A stretch of DNA of 64,000 nt from ATX-6F1 sp943369485 (GTDB taxonomy: Bacteria > Cyanobacteriota > Cyanobacteriia > PCC-6307 > Cyanobiaceae): the NCBI GenBank assembly GCA_943369485.1, contig CALRNH020000005.1, forward strand, positions 62,001-126,000. Direction: 5' to 3'. The notes under the pieces were generated by a model, which did no database searches, was not told the DNA's origin, and saw nothing but the letters and a program-made list of their open reading frames with translations. Position 1 is the stretch's first letter. The number at the start of each line of letters is the position of its first letter. Made by a program: the position numbers and the translations under genes. Positions 9,051-17,598 of this stretch are shown in pieces.

Positions 9051-9317
9051 TCAGTTGCGGCCGCTCTCGTAAAGGCTGCTGAGACTGCCGTCGGGGCCGA
9101 TGAAGCTGGAGGGATCGAGGATCCAGCGGTCGATCAGCTCCTCGAGCCGCCGCTGGGAAATGGGGTCGAGAATGGCGGTCCGGCGGAGGGCATGGAGGTA
9201 ACCATCGGCGTAGAGCCTCAGTTCCGATGGGCCGTGGTAGCGACTGGCCAGGTCCTGGCAGGCATCACACAGGGACTGAAAGTGACGGATCGCGTCGGTG
9301 TTCTGCAGGGCTGTCAT
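9051..9317 (-). CDS. Conserved cyanobacterial small protein (DUF6761-like)
   Basis: An 88-residue soluble protein from the ATG at 9317 (MTALQNTDAIRHFQSLC). Conserved-looking features include CDACQDLASRYHGPSELRLY, the helix ADGYLHALRR and the C-terminal WILDPSSFIGPDG. I recognise it as a family confined to cyanobacteria and recently named DUF6761, without known function. A longer reading frame reaching 9395 adds only proline-rich sequence and is not preferred. It converges with grxD. Confidence 0.72.
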   Translation of the reverse strand: MTALQNTDAIRHFQSLCDACQDLASRYHGPSELRLYADGYLHALRRTAILDPISQRRLEELIDRWILDPSSFIGPDGSLSSLYESGRN

Positions 9318-9456
9318 GACCGGGTCAGGGAGCCTCTGAAACCATGGTGGAGGATTTAGCGCGCAAGGGGAAGGGGGGGACAGATCAAAAGGCATCGCCT
9401 GGCAGAGGTGATCCCACCTCCTAGAGATAGCGTAGGTAAAAGGCCGGCTCGAGCGT

Positions 9457-10272
9457 GTGGAACTGCCACCGAAACCAATCCCGATCCAACCTTCCCCTGA
9501 CGATCACACGACGCTGATCGTCGCCGCCGTGGACGACCCCAACCACAAGAGGGTGCTGGTGGTGGATCCCCACCCCACCCTGCGCACGGTGCTGGCCCAG
9601 CGGCTGCGCCAGGACGGCCACCTCACCGCCGCCGTGGGGAGCTCCGCCGAAGCCCTGCAACTCTGTGATGAGCTCACCCCCGACCTGCTGGTGAGTGCCG
9701 AGTTGCTGGAGGAAAGCTCTGCCCTGCGGCTGGCATCCCAGTTGCGTTGCCCGGTGATGGTGCTCACCGCCCGCTCCGGGGCCGAGCCGATCGTCGCCCT
9801 GCTCGATGCCGGCGCCGATGACGTGCTGCGCAAGCCCTTCGGCCTAGAGGAACTGGCGGCCCGTTGCCGCAACCTCCTGCGCCGCAACGGCAGTGGCCTG
9901 CAGGAACGGGTCTGCGTGGGGCCCCTGGATGTTCATGTGCTGCTGCGCCAGGTGACCCTGCGGGAGGAACCTGTGGAACTCAGCCCGCGGGAGTTCGCCC
10001 TGCTCTGTGCCCTGCTGATGCCCCCCGGGGTGGTGCGCAGCCGTCAGGAGTTGCTGCGCATGGCCTGGCCCCCGTTCAGCGGCGGCCCCCGTTCGGTGGA
10101 CACCCAGGTGCTCACCCTGCGGCGCAAGCTGGAACAAGCGGGTCTGGGGGAAGGAGGCGGCATCGAAACGGTGCGCCAGCAGGGGTACCGCTTCAGCCTC
10201 GAAACCCTGCCCGAGGCGGGCAGCAGCCCGGCCGTGTCATCACCCTTGGGTCAACCCGCCGGCGCCAGCTGA
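9457..10272 (+). CDS. OmpR-family response regulator with an atypical receiver
   Basis: About 271 residues: an N-terminal receiver domain (from RVLVVDPHPTLRTVL) and a C-terminal OmpR/PhoB winged helix (ELSPREFALLCALL ... RSVDTQVLTLRRKLE ... VRQQGYRFS). The receiver keeps the switch threonine region (VMVLTARSG) and the conserved lysine (LRKPFG), but the phosphorylated aspartate is missing: the strand that should read D-LVVLD reads DLLVSAELL, and the second acidic-pocket residue is replaced by proline (VDP). It is therefore probably phosphorylation-independent. Start GTG 9457 is used; GTG 9529 is an alternative. It converges with the membrane protein gene at 10251 with a 22-base overlap. Confidence 0.85.
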   Translation: MELPPKPIPIQPSPDDHTTLIVAAVDDPNHKRVLVVDPHPTLRTVLAQRLRQDGHLTAAVGSSAEALQLCDELTPDLLVSAELLEESSALRLASQLRCPVMVLTARSGAEPIVALLDAGADDVLRKPFGLEELAARCRNLLRRNGSGLQERVCVGPLDVHVLLRQVTLREEPVELSPREFALLCALLMPPGVVRSRQELLRMAWPPFSGGPRSVDTQVLTLRRKLEQAGLGEGGGIETVRQQGYRFSLETLPEAGSSPAVSSPLGQPAGAS

Positions 10273-10835
10273 GCCGGCCAGCCGCCCCAGGCCAGGGTGG
10301 CCCAGACGGCCACCAGCTCCCCAGCCAGCAACAAAGCACTCAGCAGCGCCAGCAGCTGGTAGGTCCATGGGGGCGTCAACCGGCCCACCAAGGCGGTGTC
10401 GAGACCGGTTTCCGTGCCCAGCCGATCGAGAAAGGCCTCGAAGCGGCTGACGCGCTGGGGCAGCAGGCGCAGGCTGCGATCCTTGCTGCGCAGATAAAAC
10501 ACACGGCCTCCCTGGCTGGTTGCCACCGGCAGCAGCGCTTCGATCTGGTCCCACTCGAGCCGCCAGCCCCGGCGCAACAGCCAGGCGCACCAGGGGGGGT
10601 GGCCCACCGAGAGGCCGCTGGAATCGGCAGACACCCGTTCACTGGTGATCGCCAGCACCAGAAGAAAACCCAGGGGCAACGCCGCCAGCATCAAGGGCCG
10701 CAGGTCCACCGGGGCCAGAAGGGGCAAGGGCAGCACCAGGGCCAGGTAGAGGCTGAGCAGGGTGAGGCGGATCAGTGGCGCCATCGGATGGCGGGCACAG
10801 CCAGCCTGAGCAAGGTTGGGATGCGCCGCCTTCAT
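10251..10835 (-). CDS. Conserved hypothetical membrane protein
   Basis: A 194-residue protein with two hydrophobic N-terminal segments (LIRLTLLSLYLALVLPLPLL and LMLAALPLGFLLVLAI), a soluble middle with PH-like character (WDQIEALLPVATSQGGRVFYL, LLPQRVSRFEAFLDRL) and a C-terminal hydrophobic segment (LLALLSALLLAGELVAVWA). The ATG at 10835 overlaps the preceding gene's stop by four bases, deciding the start. Function unknown; the layout resembles PH-domain membrane proteins seen widely in cyanobacteria. Confidence 0.7.
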   Translation of the reverse strand: MKAAHPNLAQAGCARHPMAPLIRLTLLSLYLALVLPLPLLAPVDLRPLMLAALPLGFLLVLAITSERVSADSSGLSVGHPPWCAWLLRRGWRLEWDQIEALLPVATSQGGRVFYLRSKDRSLRLLPQRVSRFEAFLDRLGTETGLDTALVGRLTPPWTYQLLALLSALLLAGELVAVWATLAWGGWPAQLAPAG

Positions 10836-11116
10836 CGGTCGTCGGGGGAGCCGGGCAAGGGTTCGATCGCCGTGCTGGGGGCATAGCGACCGCCGAAGAC
10901 CTCCGCCTCACGCCCCTTCCAAAACTCGCCCAGGCGCATCAGGTCGGTGTGGGCGTCCTGGATCGACTCGAGCATCTGTTCGGGGGGTATGGAGCCACGG
11001 GCCTCCCGCAACTTGGCCTGGCGGAGCAGGTGCCACATCCAGGGCTTACCCAGCTCGCCCCGCTGTTCCAGGTAGAGGGCCAGCTCCTCGGAATTAGGAA
11101 GCGGGGACGCGCCCAT
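10832..11116 (-). CDS. Conserved hypothetical soluble protein
   Basis: A 94-residue protein (start MGASPLPNSEELALYLEQRG). It is predicted helical and charged, with WMWHLLRQAKLREARGSIPPEQMLESIQD and a C-terminal RYAPSTAIEPLPGSPDDR. It lacks a signal peptide or membrane segment. It is translationally coupled (ATGA overlap) to the membrane protein gene downstream, suggesting a shared function. I do not recognise a named family. Confidence 0.68.
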   Translation of the reverse strand: MGASPLPNSEELALYLEQRGELGKPWMWHLLRQAKLREARGSIPPEQMLESIQDAHTDLMRLGEFWKGREAEVFGGRYAPSTAIEPLPGSPDDR

Positions 11117-11223
11117 CAGCTGACCGGTGCTTGGTGAATCACCACCCTATGGAGCACCCAGGCAGGGCGTGGGCGGCGCTGGCCTGGAAACCCGAACCAG
11201 ATACTCGCACCACGTTGCAGCGG

Positions 11224-12183
11224 TCAGTAGAGCTCAGGGCGCCGGTCGGCCAGGTAGCTGGTGCCCGTCGGGTGAGTGGGCCCGTAGTCGCTGGGCAGGC
11301 AATCCGCGATCAACAGGGTGGGTTCGGGCCGGGCCGCCGCCAGCACATCGCCATGGGGACCGGCGATCACGCTGTTCCCCAGGTACCCCGCCATCACCCG
11401 GCCATTCACAGTTTCCTCGCCGCAGCGGTTGGCATAGGCCACGAAGCAGTTGTTGTGGAAAGCGTGGGCCGGAATCAGAGTCCTGGACACATCCGGGTAC
11501 GGACGATCGGTGCGCTCGCCATTGCTGAGCATGGCGAAGCTGTCGGCGGCGGTGGGAATCAGTACCAACTTGGCCCCCTCGAGCGCCAGGCGGCGGCTGA
11601 GCTCGGGGAATTCCGCCTCGTAGCAGTTGAGCAACCCCAGGGGGAAACCATTCACGCGCTGCACCGTCAGGGCCGGGCCCTCCTCGGCCTGCAGGTAGCC
11701 GGGGCTCCAGCAACGCTTCTCATCGGGCCCCCAGAGATGGGTCTTGCGGTAGTTGCGCAGCAGGTTGCCGCCGGCATCGAACAGGGCGATGGCGTCGTAG
11801 AAGCACTCCGCTCCGGCCACCTGGGCCCGCTCCGGGTAGGGAACGGCCAGGGCCAGACCGTGGCGCCGGGCCGTGGCAGCTACCCGCTTCAGGCTGGGAC
11901 CATCGCTGGGTTCGGCCAGGGCCCGGGCGATCGCCGGGGTGACGATGTAGCCACTGAGGTAAAGCTCCGGGAAGGCCAGCAGCTGGACACCGTGGCCAGC
12001 GGCGACGGCCGCCACCTGCTCGAGCCGCAGCAGGTTTTCTTCCACCGCTTCCGCTGTGCCCGCCGTGCCCTCCCCCTGCCAGAGCCCGAGGCGCAAGCCT
12101 TTGCCCTGGGCTGGGGGCTGGGGATGCACAAAGGAGTGCAGGCGATGGGGCGGAAAGGGCCGCCGATCAGGAGCAGTCGTCAC
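11224..12183 (-). CDS. Carbon-nitrogen hydrolase (nitrilase superfamily)
   Basis: A 319-residue enzyme with the complete Glu-Lys-Cys triad of the nitrilase superfamily: Glu in LAFPELYLSGY, Lys in RNYRKTHLWG and Cys in GLLNCYEAEFPE. These enzymes hydrolyse amides or nitriles. The sequence around Cys (NCYEAEFPE) and the C-terminal YLGNSVIAGPHGD point to an aliphatic amidase or carbamoyl-type member rather than a true nitrilase. The substrate cannot be fixed. It is transcribed divergently from the glutamate decarboxylase gene, which may mean shared amine or amide metabolism. Confidence 0.86.
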   Translation of the reverse strand: MTTAPDRRPFPPHRLHSFVHPQPPAQGKGLRLGLWQGEGTAGTAEAVEENLLRLEQVAAVAAGHGVQLLAFPELYLSGYIVTPAIARALAEPSDGPSLKRVAATARRHGLALAVPYPERAQVAGAECFYDAIALFDAGGNLLRNYRKTHLWGPDEKRCWSPGYLQAEEGPALTVQRVNGFPLGLLNCYEAEFPELSRRLALEGAKLVLIPTAADSFAMLSNGERTDRPYPDVSRTLIPAHAFHNNCFVAYANRCGEETVNGRVMAGYLGNSVIAGPHGDVLAAARPEPTLLIADCLPSDYGPTHPTGTSYLADRRPELY

Positions 12184-12321
12184 GGGCGGGTGGTCGGGGC
12201 CGACGGATGGAATAGGGGCAGGGGACGGCCCGTCCCTCCAGTCTCGTCTTCACCGTGGATTCTCGCCATCACCGGCAGCCGCCATGAATTGGCCTTGAAT
12301 GACGCAGTCGCCCTCCAGCCC

Positions 12322-13719
12322 ATGCCCGCCCGCCACCGCTCCGCAGCCCTGGGCATGAACGCCGGTCTCAGCGCCCGCCTGTCGGCCGCCAACCTGCCCG
12401 CCGAAATCCCCCGCGACCGGCTGGCGAGCCAGGGCCTGGGGCCCGAGATGGCCTACGCGCTGATTCACGACCATCTGATGCTCGATGGCAACGCCCGGCT
12501 CAACCTGGCCACCTTCGTGGGCACCTGGATGGAGCCCCAGGCGCGGCGGCTGATGGAGGAATGCGCCGACAAGAACATCATCGACAAGGACGAGTACCCG
12601 GAAACCGCCGAGCTGGAGGAGCGCTGCCTGCGAATTCTGGCCGACCTCTGGAACGCCCCGAATCCGGAGGACGCCGTGGGGACCTCCACCACCGGCTCCA
12701 GCGAGGGCTGCATGCTGGGCGGACTGGTGCTGAAGCGGCGCTGGAGGGATCGGCGCCGGGCCGCCGGTCTGAGCACCGAGCGCCCCAACCTGGTGATGGG
12801 CAGCAACACCCAGGTGTGCTGGCACAAGTTCTGCACCTACTTCGATGTGGAAGCGAGGGAGGTGCCGATCACGCCGGAGCGATTGCAGCTGGGGGCTGAG
12901 CAGGCGGTGGCCGCCTGCGACGAGAACACCATCGGCGTGATCGGCATTCTCGGCAGCACCTTCGATGGCAGCTACGAACCGATCGAGGCGATCCACCACG
13001 CCCTCGATGATCTGCAGGCGCGCAGCGGCCTCGACATTCCCATGCACATCGACGCTGCCTCAGGGGGCTTCGTGGCCCCCTTCAACTCGCCCGATCTGCC
13101 CTGGGATTTCCGCCTGCCGCGCGTGCAGTCGATCAATGCCAGCGGCCACAAGTACGGCGGCGTTCTGCCAGGGGTGGGCTGGGTGCTGTGGCGTGATGGG
13201 GCGGCCCTGCCCCAGGAGCTGCGCTTCAACGTCAACTACCTCGGGGGTGAGATGCCGACGATCGGCATGAACTTCTCGCGGCCTGGGGCCCAGGTGGTGG
13301 GCCAGTACTTCAACTTCCTGCAGCTCGGCCGCGAGGGCTATGCCAAACGCATGGCCACCCTTGAGGCGATCGCCTGCCACCTGGCCGATGGCCTGGCGGC
13401 ACGCCCCCCCCTACGGCTGGTGAGCCATCCGCTCGGCCAGCTGCCGGTGTTCGCCGTGGCGCTGGATCCCAGCGCGAATCACTGGGATCTGTTCCAGCTC
13501 TCCGACAAGCTGCGCGAGCGGGGCTGGCTCGTGCCGGCCTACACCCTGCCGGCCGACTGCCAGCAGCTGACGGTGCTGCGCTTCGTGGTGCGGGCGGGTT
13601 TCAGCCGCGACATGGCCGACCAACTGCTCGAGGACATCGAACGGGCCGTGGAGTGGTTCCAGAGCCTGACGACTCCGATGCCCCGCCCGTTTGAGGCGGC
13701 CCAGGGCTTCCACCACTGA
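12322..13719 (+). CDS. gadB: Glutamate decarboxylase
   Basis: A 465-residue PLP enzyme that converts glutamate to GABA and CO2, consuming a proton. Length equals E. coli GadB (466). Motifs: substrate and PLP region TSTTGSSEGCMLGGL, PLP-contacting MHIDAASGGFVAPF, and the Schiff-base lysine in INASGHKYGG (Lys277). The C-terminal FVVRAGFSRDMADQLLEDI is also typical. Start 12322 (MPARHRSAAL) matches the family length; the reading frame is open far upstream but without similarity. No glutamate/GABA antiporter gene is nearby, so a metabolic rather than acid-export role is likely. Confidence 0.95.
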   Translation: MPARHRSAALGMNAGLSARLSAANLPAEIPRDRLASQGLGPEMAYALIHDHLMLDGNARLNLATFVGTWMEPQARRLMEECADKNIIDKDEYPETAELEERCLRILADLWNAPNPEDAVGTSTTGSSEGCMLGGLVLKRRWRDRRRAAGLSTERPNLVMGSNTQVCWHKFCTYFDVEAREVPITPERLQLGAEQAVAACDENTIGVIGILGSTFDGSYEPIEAIHHALDDLQARSGLDIPMHIDAASGGFVAPFNSPDLPWDFRLPRVQSINASGHKYGGVLPGVGWVLWRDGAALPQELRFNVNYLGGEMPTIGMNFSRPGAQVVGQYFNFLQLGREGYAKRMATLEAIACHLADGLAARPPLRLVSHPLGQLPVFAVALDPSANHWDLFQLSDKLRERGWLVPAYTLPADCQQLTVLRFVVRAGFSRDMADQLLEDIERAVEWFQSLTTPMPRPFEAAQGFHH

Positions 13720-13726
13720 CCTGCCT

Positions 13727-15331
13727 TCAATCGGGCAGGGACCAGGGATTGAGCCCCAGGTCGGCGCCGAGGCGATGGGCGCAGGCGAAGCCACTGAAGG
13801 CCACGGCATTGAGGCCCTGACCGGGGAAGCAGGAATCGCCCACGCAGTAGAGGCCTGGGATGGCGGTGCGGTTGAAGGGCATTGGCAGCAGGCCCGGCAG
13901 CTGGCCGCGGGGGATCGGTCCATAGCTGCCCCGGTGGCGGCCAAGGAAACGGCGGTGGCTGCGGGGGGTGCCGATCTCCCGGTGGGTGATGGCGGCCCCA
14001 AGGCCGGGGAACAGTGCCTCCAGGCGCGCGATCAGGCGCAGGGCCGCCGCCTCCTTGGCCTGGCGGTAATCGGAAGGAGACAGCCCCTCCCAGAGCACCA
14101 TCGAACTGGGGGTGAAGGTGTGCACGATGTGGTGGCCGGCGGGGGCCAGCTCCGGATCGAGCAGGGTGGGAATCGAGACGAAGGCCGTGCCCTGCTCGGC
14201 CTCCATGTCCTGCCAGTGCTCCAGCAGCAGGTGGTGGCAGTGGCTGCCGGGTGGGATCACCTCCGAGCTCACCCCCAGGTGCAGGCTCAGAAACGACGGC
14301 GATTCCTCGTAGCGCTTTCGCCAGGTGCGCTCGGCGCGCGGGGTGTGGGCCTCATCCACCAGCGAACCGAAGGTGTCCCAGCGGGTGGCATTGGACACCA
14401 CCCGCCGGGCATGGAGGCGCTCACCACCCGCCAGCTCGACGCCAACGGCGCGCCCCCCCTCCAGCAGCACCCGCGTCACCCGAGCCTTGTAGCGAATCGC
14501 GCCACCATGGCGCTCGAGACCCTGCACGAGCCGCCGGGCGATCGCGCCGACGCCTCCCTTGGGATAGTTGATGCCGCCGGCATGGCGATCGCTGAAGACC
14601 ATGCCGGCATTGATCATCGGCGTGCGATCCGCCGGCACCACCGACCAGCAGTAGCACTCGATGTCGATGAAGCGCAGCAGCTCGGGATCACGGATGTGGC
14701 GCCGGGCCACGGCGCCGACGTTCACCGGCAGCCAGCGGGCCAGGCCCAGGCAGGCCAAGGGCGCTTTGAAGAACACCTTGGCCAGGTAGGCCGGATCCTC
14801 CAGCGACAGCAGCGGCATCGCATCGAGGCAGCGGAACACTCCCCAGCAGGCGTCGTAGAAGGCACGGATGCCCTTGGCCTCATGGGGGAAGCGGGCCGTG
14901 AGCGTGTTGATGAAGCTGTCGTAGTCGCGATCGACCGCGAGGCTGAGCCCACCGGGCAGGTGGTACTCCAGCTGGCTGGGGTCAGGGATGGTGGGCTGGT
15001 GTTCGCCCACGGCGGCCAGCGCCCGGGTGAGCAGGTTGGTGTGGCCCGTCTCCCCGAATCCGAAGATCATCGAGGCGCCCACATCGAAGGTGTAGCCAGC
15101 CCGCTCAAAGCTGCCTCCACTGCCGCCGGGAATCAGGTAGCGCTCCAGCACCAGCACCTTCGCCCCCTTAGCCGCCAGCTGGGTGGCGGTCACCAGGCCA
15201 CCGATCCCCGAGCCGATCACCACCACATCCCAGGGTTCCCTGGCGGTCTCTGCGTTGAGACCGGCGGCATGGGGCTTGGAGGCGAGGGTCACCGGAGTGG
15301 GCGCGGCAAGCGATCGGCCGACGCTAGGCAA
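13727..15331 (-). CDS. crtH: CrtH, prolycopene (carotenoid cis-trans) isomerase
   Basis: A 534-residue FAD-dependent protein of the CrtI/CRTISO family. The Rossmann motif VVIGSGIGGLVTATQLAAKG lies near residue 36. The CRTISO-like region includes GGSGGSFERAGYTFDVG and INYPKGGVGAIARRL. The C-terminal YCVGDSCFPGQGLNAVAFSG is the FAD-binding end. It converts tetra-cis-lycopene to all-trans-lycopene, completing the plant-type desaturation route of cyanobacteria. Its start overlaps the trmFO stop by 8 bases. Confidence 0.93.
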   Translation of the reverse strand: MPSVGRSLAAPTPVTLASKPHAAGLNAETAREPWDVVVIGSGIGGLVTATQLAAKGAKVLVLERYLIPGGSGGSFERAGYTFDVGASMIFGFGETGHTNLLTRALAAVGEHQPTIPDPSQLEYHLPGGLSLAVDRDYDSFINTLTARFPHEAKGIRAFYDACWGVFRCLDAMPLLSLEDPAYLAKVFFKAPLACLGLARWLPVNVGAVARRHIRDPELLRFIDIECYCWSVVPADRTPMINAGMVFSDRHAGGINYPKGGVGAIARRLVQGLERHGGAIRYKARVTRVLLEGGRAVGVELAGGERLHARRVVSNATRWDTFGSLVDEAHTPRAERTWRKRYEESPSFLSLHLGVSSEVIPPGSHCHHLLLEHWQDMEAEQGTAFVSIPTLLDPELAPAGHHIVHTFTPSSMVLWEGLSPSDYRQAKEAAALRLIARLEALFPGLGAAITHREIGTPRSHRRFLGRHRGSYGPIPRGQLPGLLPMPFNRTAIPGLYCVGDSCFPGQGLNAVAFSGFACAHRLGADLGLNPWSLPD

Positions 15332-16694
15332 CCACCAGGCCAGCTTCGGCCGCCTGGGCGCTGAAGGGTTCCAGATCCGTCAGGGAGCGGTCGCGGTAGG
15401 CGCCGTAGCGGGCGCGCTTCTCGCGGATGCGCTCGCTCAGCTCGGGCATCAGGCCGAAGTTGGGGGGCATGGGCTGGAAGCGATCGGAGGGGGCCGAGCT
15501 GATGAAGCCGAACAGGGCGCCGGCCATGGTGGTGGGCGGCAGCACCAGGGGCTCCTGGCCCCGCACCAGCCGGGCGGCGTTGGTGCCCGCCAGCCAGCCC
15601 CCGGCCACGGCGGCGGCGTAGCCCTCGGTGCCCGTGAGCTGACCGGCCGCCAGCAGGCTGGGGCGGCGGCGGAACTGCAGGCTGGGATCGAGCAGCTGGG
15701 GGGATTCGAGGAACGTGTTGCGGTGCATCACCCCGAAGCGCACGAATTCAGCGTTCTCCAGCCCCGGGATCAGGCGCAGTACGCGCCTCTGCTCGCCCCA
15801 CTTGAGGTTGGTCTGGAAGCCCACCAGGTTCCAGAGCTTGCCGGCCTTGTCCTCCTGCCGCAGCTGCACCACGGCATGGGCGCGCTTGGCGCGGCGCACC
15901 TCCCGGTCATGCAGATCCCCCCAGCGGGGATCCCAGAGGCCGATCGGCTTGAGCGGCCCGTAGCGCATGGTGTCTTCGCCACGGCGGGCCAGCTCCTCGA
16001 TCGGCAGGCAGCCCTCGAAGAACGTGGCACTGTCGCGCTCGAAGTCCTTGAGTTCCGCCTGCTCGGCCTCCAGCAGCGCCTGGCGGAAGACGGTGTACTG
16101 CTCCCGGTCCATCGGGCAGTTGATGTAGTCGGCGTCGCCCTTGTCGTAACGGCTGGCGCGAAAGGCTCGGCTCAGATCGATGCTCTCACCTTCGATGATC
16201 GGGCTGGCGGCATCGAAGAAATGGCAGTCTGAGCGGCCGGTGAAGGCCCGCAGCTGCTCCGCCAGGGGTTCACTGGTGAGCGGTCCGGTGGCCAGCACCG
16301 CGACATCGCCTGGCGGTGGCAGGTCGGTGAGCTCGCGCCGCTCCACGGTGATCAACGGATGCCGCTCGCAGGCCTCCGTGAGCGCCTCACTGAAACGGCC
16401 CCGATCCACCGCGAGTGCCCCACCGGCGGGTACCGCATGGCGGTCCGCCGTGGCGATCACCAACGATCCCAGGCGACGCAATTCTTCCTGCAGCAGACCC
16501 GCGGCCCGATCGCTGGAGAGCGCTCCGAAGCTGTTACTGCAGACCAGCTCAGCAAAATGGGCACTGTGGTGGGCCGGAGAGCGGCGCAGGGGCCGCATCT
16601 CGATCAGCCGAACGGGCAGACCCGCCCCGGCGATCTGCCAGGCGGCCTCAGTGCCGGCCAGGCCGGCTCCCACCACCCAGACCGTTCGGGTCAC
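15324..16694 (-). CDS. trmFO: TrmFO, folate-dependent tRNA (uracil-54-C5) methyltransferase
   Basis: A 456-residue FAD protein that makes ribothymidine at position 54 of tRNA using methylene-tetrahydrofolate. The chosen GTG at 16694 is followed at once by the dinucleotide-binding motif VWVVGAGLAGTEAAWQIA. Other family landmarks: MRPLRRSPAHHSAHFAELVCSNS, NCPMDREQY, KPIGLWDPR, the substrate-binding RVLRLIPGLENAEFVRFGVMHRNTF and TEGYAAAVAGGWLAG. The reading frame upstream of 16694 overlaps psbY and lacks similarity, so the GTG start is well supported. Confidence 0.95.
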   Translation of the reverse strand: MTRTVWVVGAGLAGTEAAWQIAGAGLPVRLIEMRPLRRSPAHHSAHFAELVCSNSFGALSSDRAAGLLQEELRRLGSLVIATADRHAVPAGGALAVDRGRFSEALTEACERHPLITVERRELTDLPPPGDVAVLATGPLTSEPLAEQLRAFTGRSDCHFFDAASPIIEGESIDLSRAFRASRYDKGDADYINCPMDREQYTVFRQALLEAEQAELKDFERDSATFFEGCLPIEELARRGEDTMRYGPLKPIGLWDPRWGDLHDREVRRAKRAHAVVQLRQEDKAGKLWNLVGFQTNLKWGEQRRVLRLIPGLENAEFVRFGVMHRNTFLESPQLLDPSLQFRRRPSLLAAGQLTGTEGYAAAVAGGWLAGTNAARLVRGQEPLVLPPTTMAGALFGFISSAPSDRFQPMPPNFGLMPELSERIREKRARYGAYRDRSLTDLEPFSAQAAEAGLVVA

Positions 16695-16702
16695 GCAAGC
16701 CC

Positions 16703-16825
16703 TCAGGCGCGGGAACGCTTGAGCAGCAGTTGCACCTGACCGATGGCGGCACGGCCGATGTTGAACCCTGCCCAGCCCACGGCCAGAAGGATCGGGGCGG
16801 CAACGAGCAGCAGCCGAGCGTCCAT
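16703..16825 (-). CDS. psbY: PsbY, photosystem II low-molecular-weight subunit
   Basis: A 40-residue single-span membrane protein: MDARLLLVAAPILLAVGWAG then FNIGRAAIGQVQLLLKRSRA. The start MDxRLL, the single hydrophobic helix with a conserved tryptophan, and the FNIGxAAxGQ segment identify PsbY, a peripheral photosystem II subunit near cytochrome b559. It ends 8 bases before the trmFO GTG and is likely transcribed with trmFO and crtH. It is too short for routine gene calling. Confidence 0.9.
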   Translation of the reverse strand: MDARLLLVAAPILLAVGWAGFNIGRAAIGQVQLLLKRSRA

Positions 16826-16937
16826 CGCGTTCAAGTTCTGGGTTCAACGATCTTACGGACGCCTCGGCCCCTCAGCTGAGATGGCGGGTGGGCTTGATCC
16901 AAATCGCAGCAATCGGGCGCTGGTGCAGCCCCCGTGC

Positions 16938-17462
16938 TCAGGGGGCCTCGAAGCCCGTGAGGGCACTGCGGCCGGCATGGGCCTGGGCCAGCACGGCATA
17001 GCGGCGGGCATGGGCGCGCTGATGGGCGGCGTCAGCGGGGCTGATCTCCCGGCGGTGCAGGGCCGGAACCCCCGCCACCAGGGTGCGGGGCGGCACATCG
17101 CGGGTGACGACAGCACCGGCCGCCACCAGGGCCCCCTCGCCCACGGTCACCCCGTTGAGCACCACGGCGCCGATCCCGACCAGGCAGCCATCCGCCAGGG
17201 TGGCCCCATGCACCACGGCCCGGTGACCCACCGTGACCTCGGCGCCGATGAGCACCGGCTGGCCAGGATCGCCATGGAGCACAGCCCCGTCCTGGATGTT
17301 GCTGCCTGCGCCCACGTGGATGGAGCAGACATCGCCGCGGGCCACCGCCAGAGGCCACAGGCTCGCCCCCGCTTCGAGGGTCACATCGCCCACCACGACA
17401 GCGCTGGGGGCCACCCAGGCCTCGGGGTGAATGGTGGGCTGGGGCCAGGGCGGGGTGACCAT
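16938..17462 (-). CDS. Gamma-class carbonic anhydrase family protein
   Basis: A left-handed beta-helix protein of about 174 residues with repeated hexapeptides (VAPSAVVVGDVTLEAGASLWP and onwards). Metal-ligand histidines appear in AVLHGD, TVGHRAVVHGATL, the arrangement of the YrdA/PaaY/gamma-CA family; it is shorter than CcmM and lacks RuBisCO-like repeats. Activity as a carbonic anhydrase is possible but not shown. Two in-frame starts exist (17462 and 17486); 17462 (MVTPPWPQ) is chosen for family length. A GC-rich inverted repeat overlaps its stop codon (16929-16947) and may terminate it. Confidence 0.82.
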   Translation of the reverse strand: MVTPPWPQPTIHPEAWVAPSAVVVGDVTLEAGASLWPLAVARGDVCSIHVGAGSNIQDGAVLHGDPGQPVLIGAEVTVGHRAVVHGATLADGCLVGIGAVVLNGVTVGEGALVAAGAVVTRDVPPRTLVAGVPALHRREISPADAAHQRAHARRYAVLAQAHAGRSALTGFEAP

Positions 17463-17522
17463 GGAGAGGGGCTCGAATCGCCCCATTCTCTGTGTGATAC
17501 GTTGCCTCTTGCCCACCCGGGC

Positions 17523-17594
17523 GGGTCGCTAGCTCAGCGGTAGAGCACTCGGCTTTTAACCGATTGGTCCTGAGTTCGAATCTCAGGCGACCCA
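17523..17594 (+). tRNA. trnK: tRNA-Lys (UUU)
   Basis: A 72-base gene. The acceptor stem GGGTCGC (17523-17529) pairs with GCGACCC (17587-17593), with discriminator A at 17594; CCA is not encoded. The anticodon loop CTTTTAA gives anticodon TTT. The T arm contains GAGTTCGAATCTC. The 3' half serves as the attachment site of the genomic island that follows. Confidence 0.97.
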
Positions 17595-17598
17595 TTTC
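17556..17598 (+). repeat. attL: tRNA-Lys 3' end as island attachment repeat
   Basis: This 43-base segment from the anticodon loop to just past the tRNA recurs at 41813-41855 with two mismatches (C/A at 17561, G/A in the T stem). The directly repeated tRNA 3' end, with an integrase next to it, is the classical signature of tyrosine-recombinase islands. Confidence 0.9.

Noticed and set aside
13691..15364. 557-codon plus-strand frame opposite crtH
   Set aside because: Composition is the complement pattern of crtH (Gly/His/Gln-rich) and it shows no family similarity.
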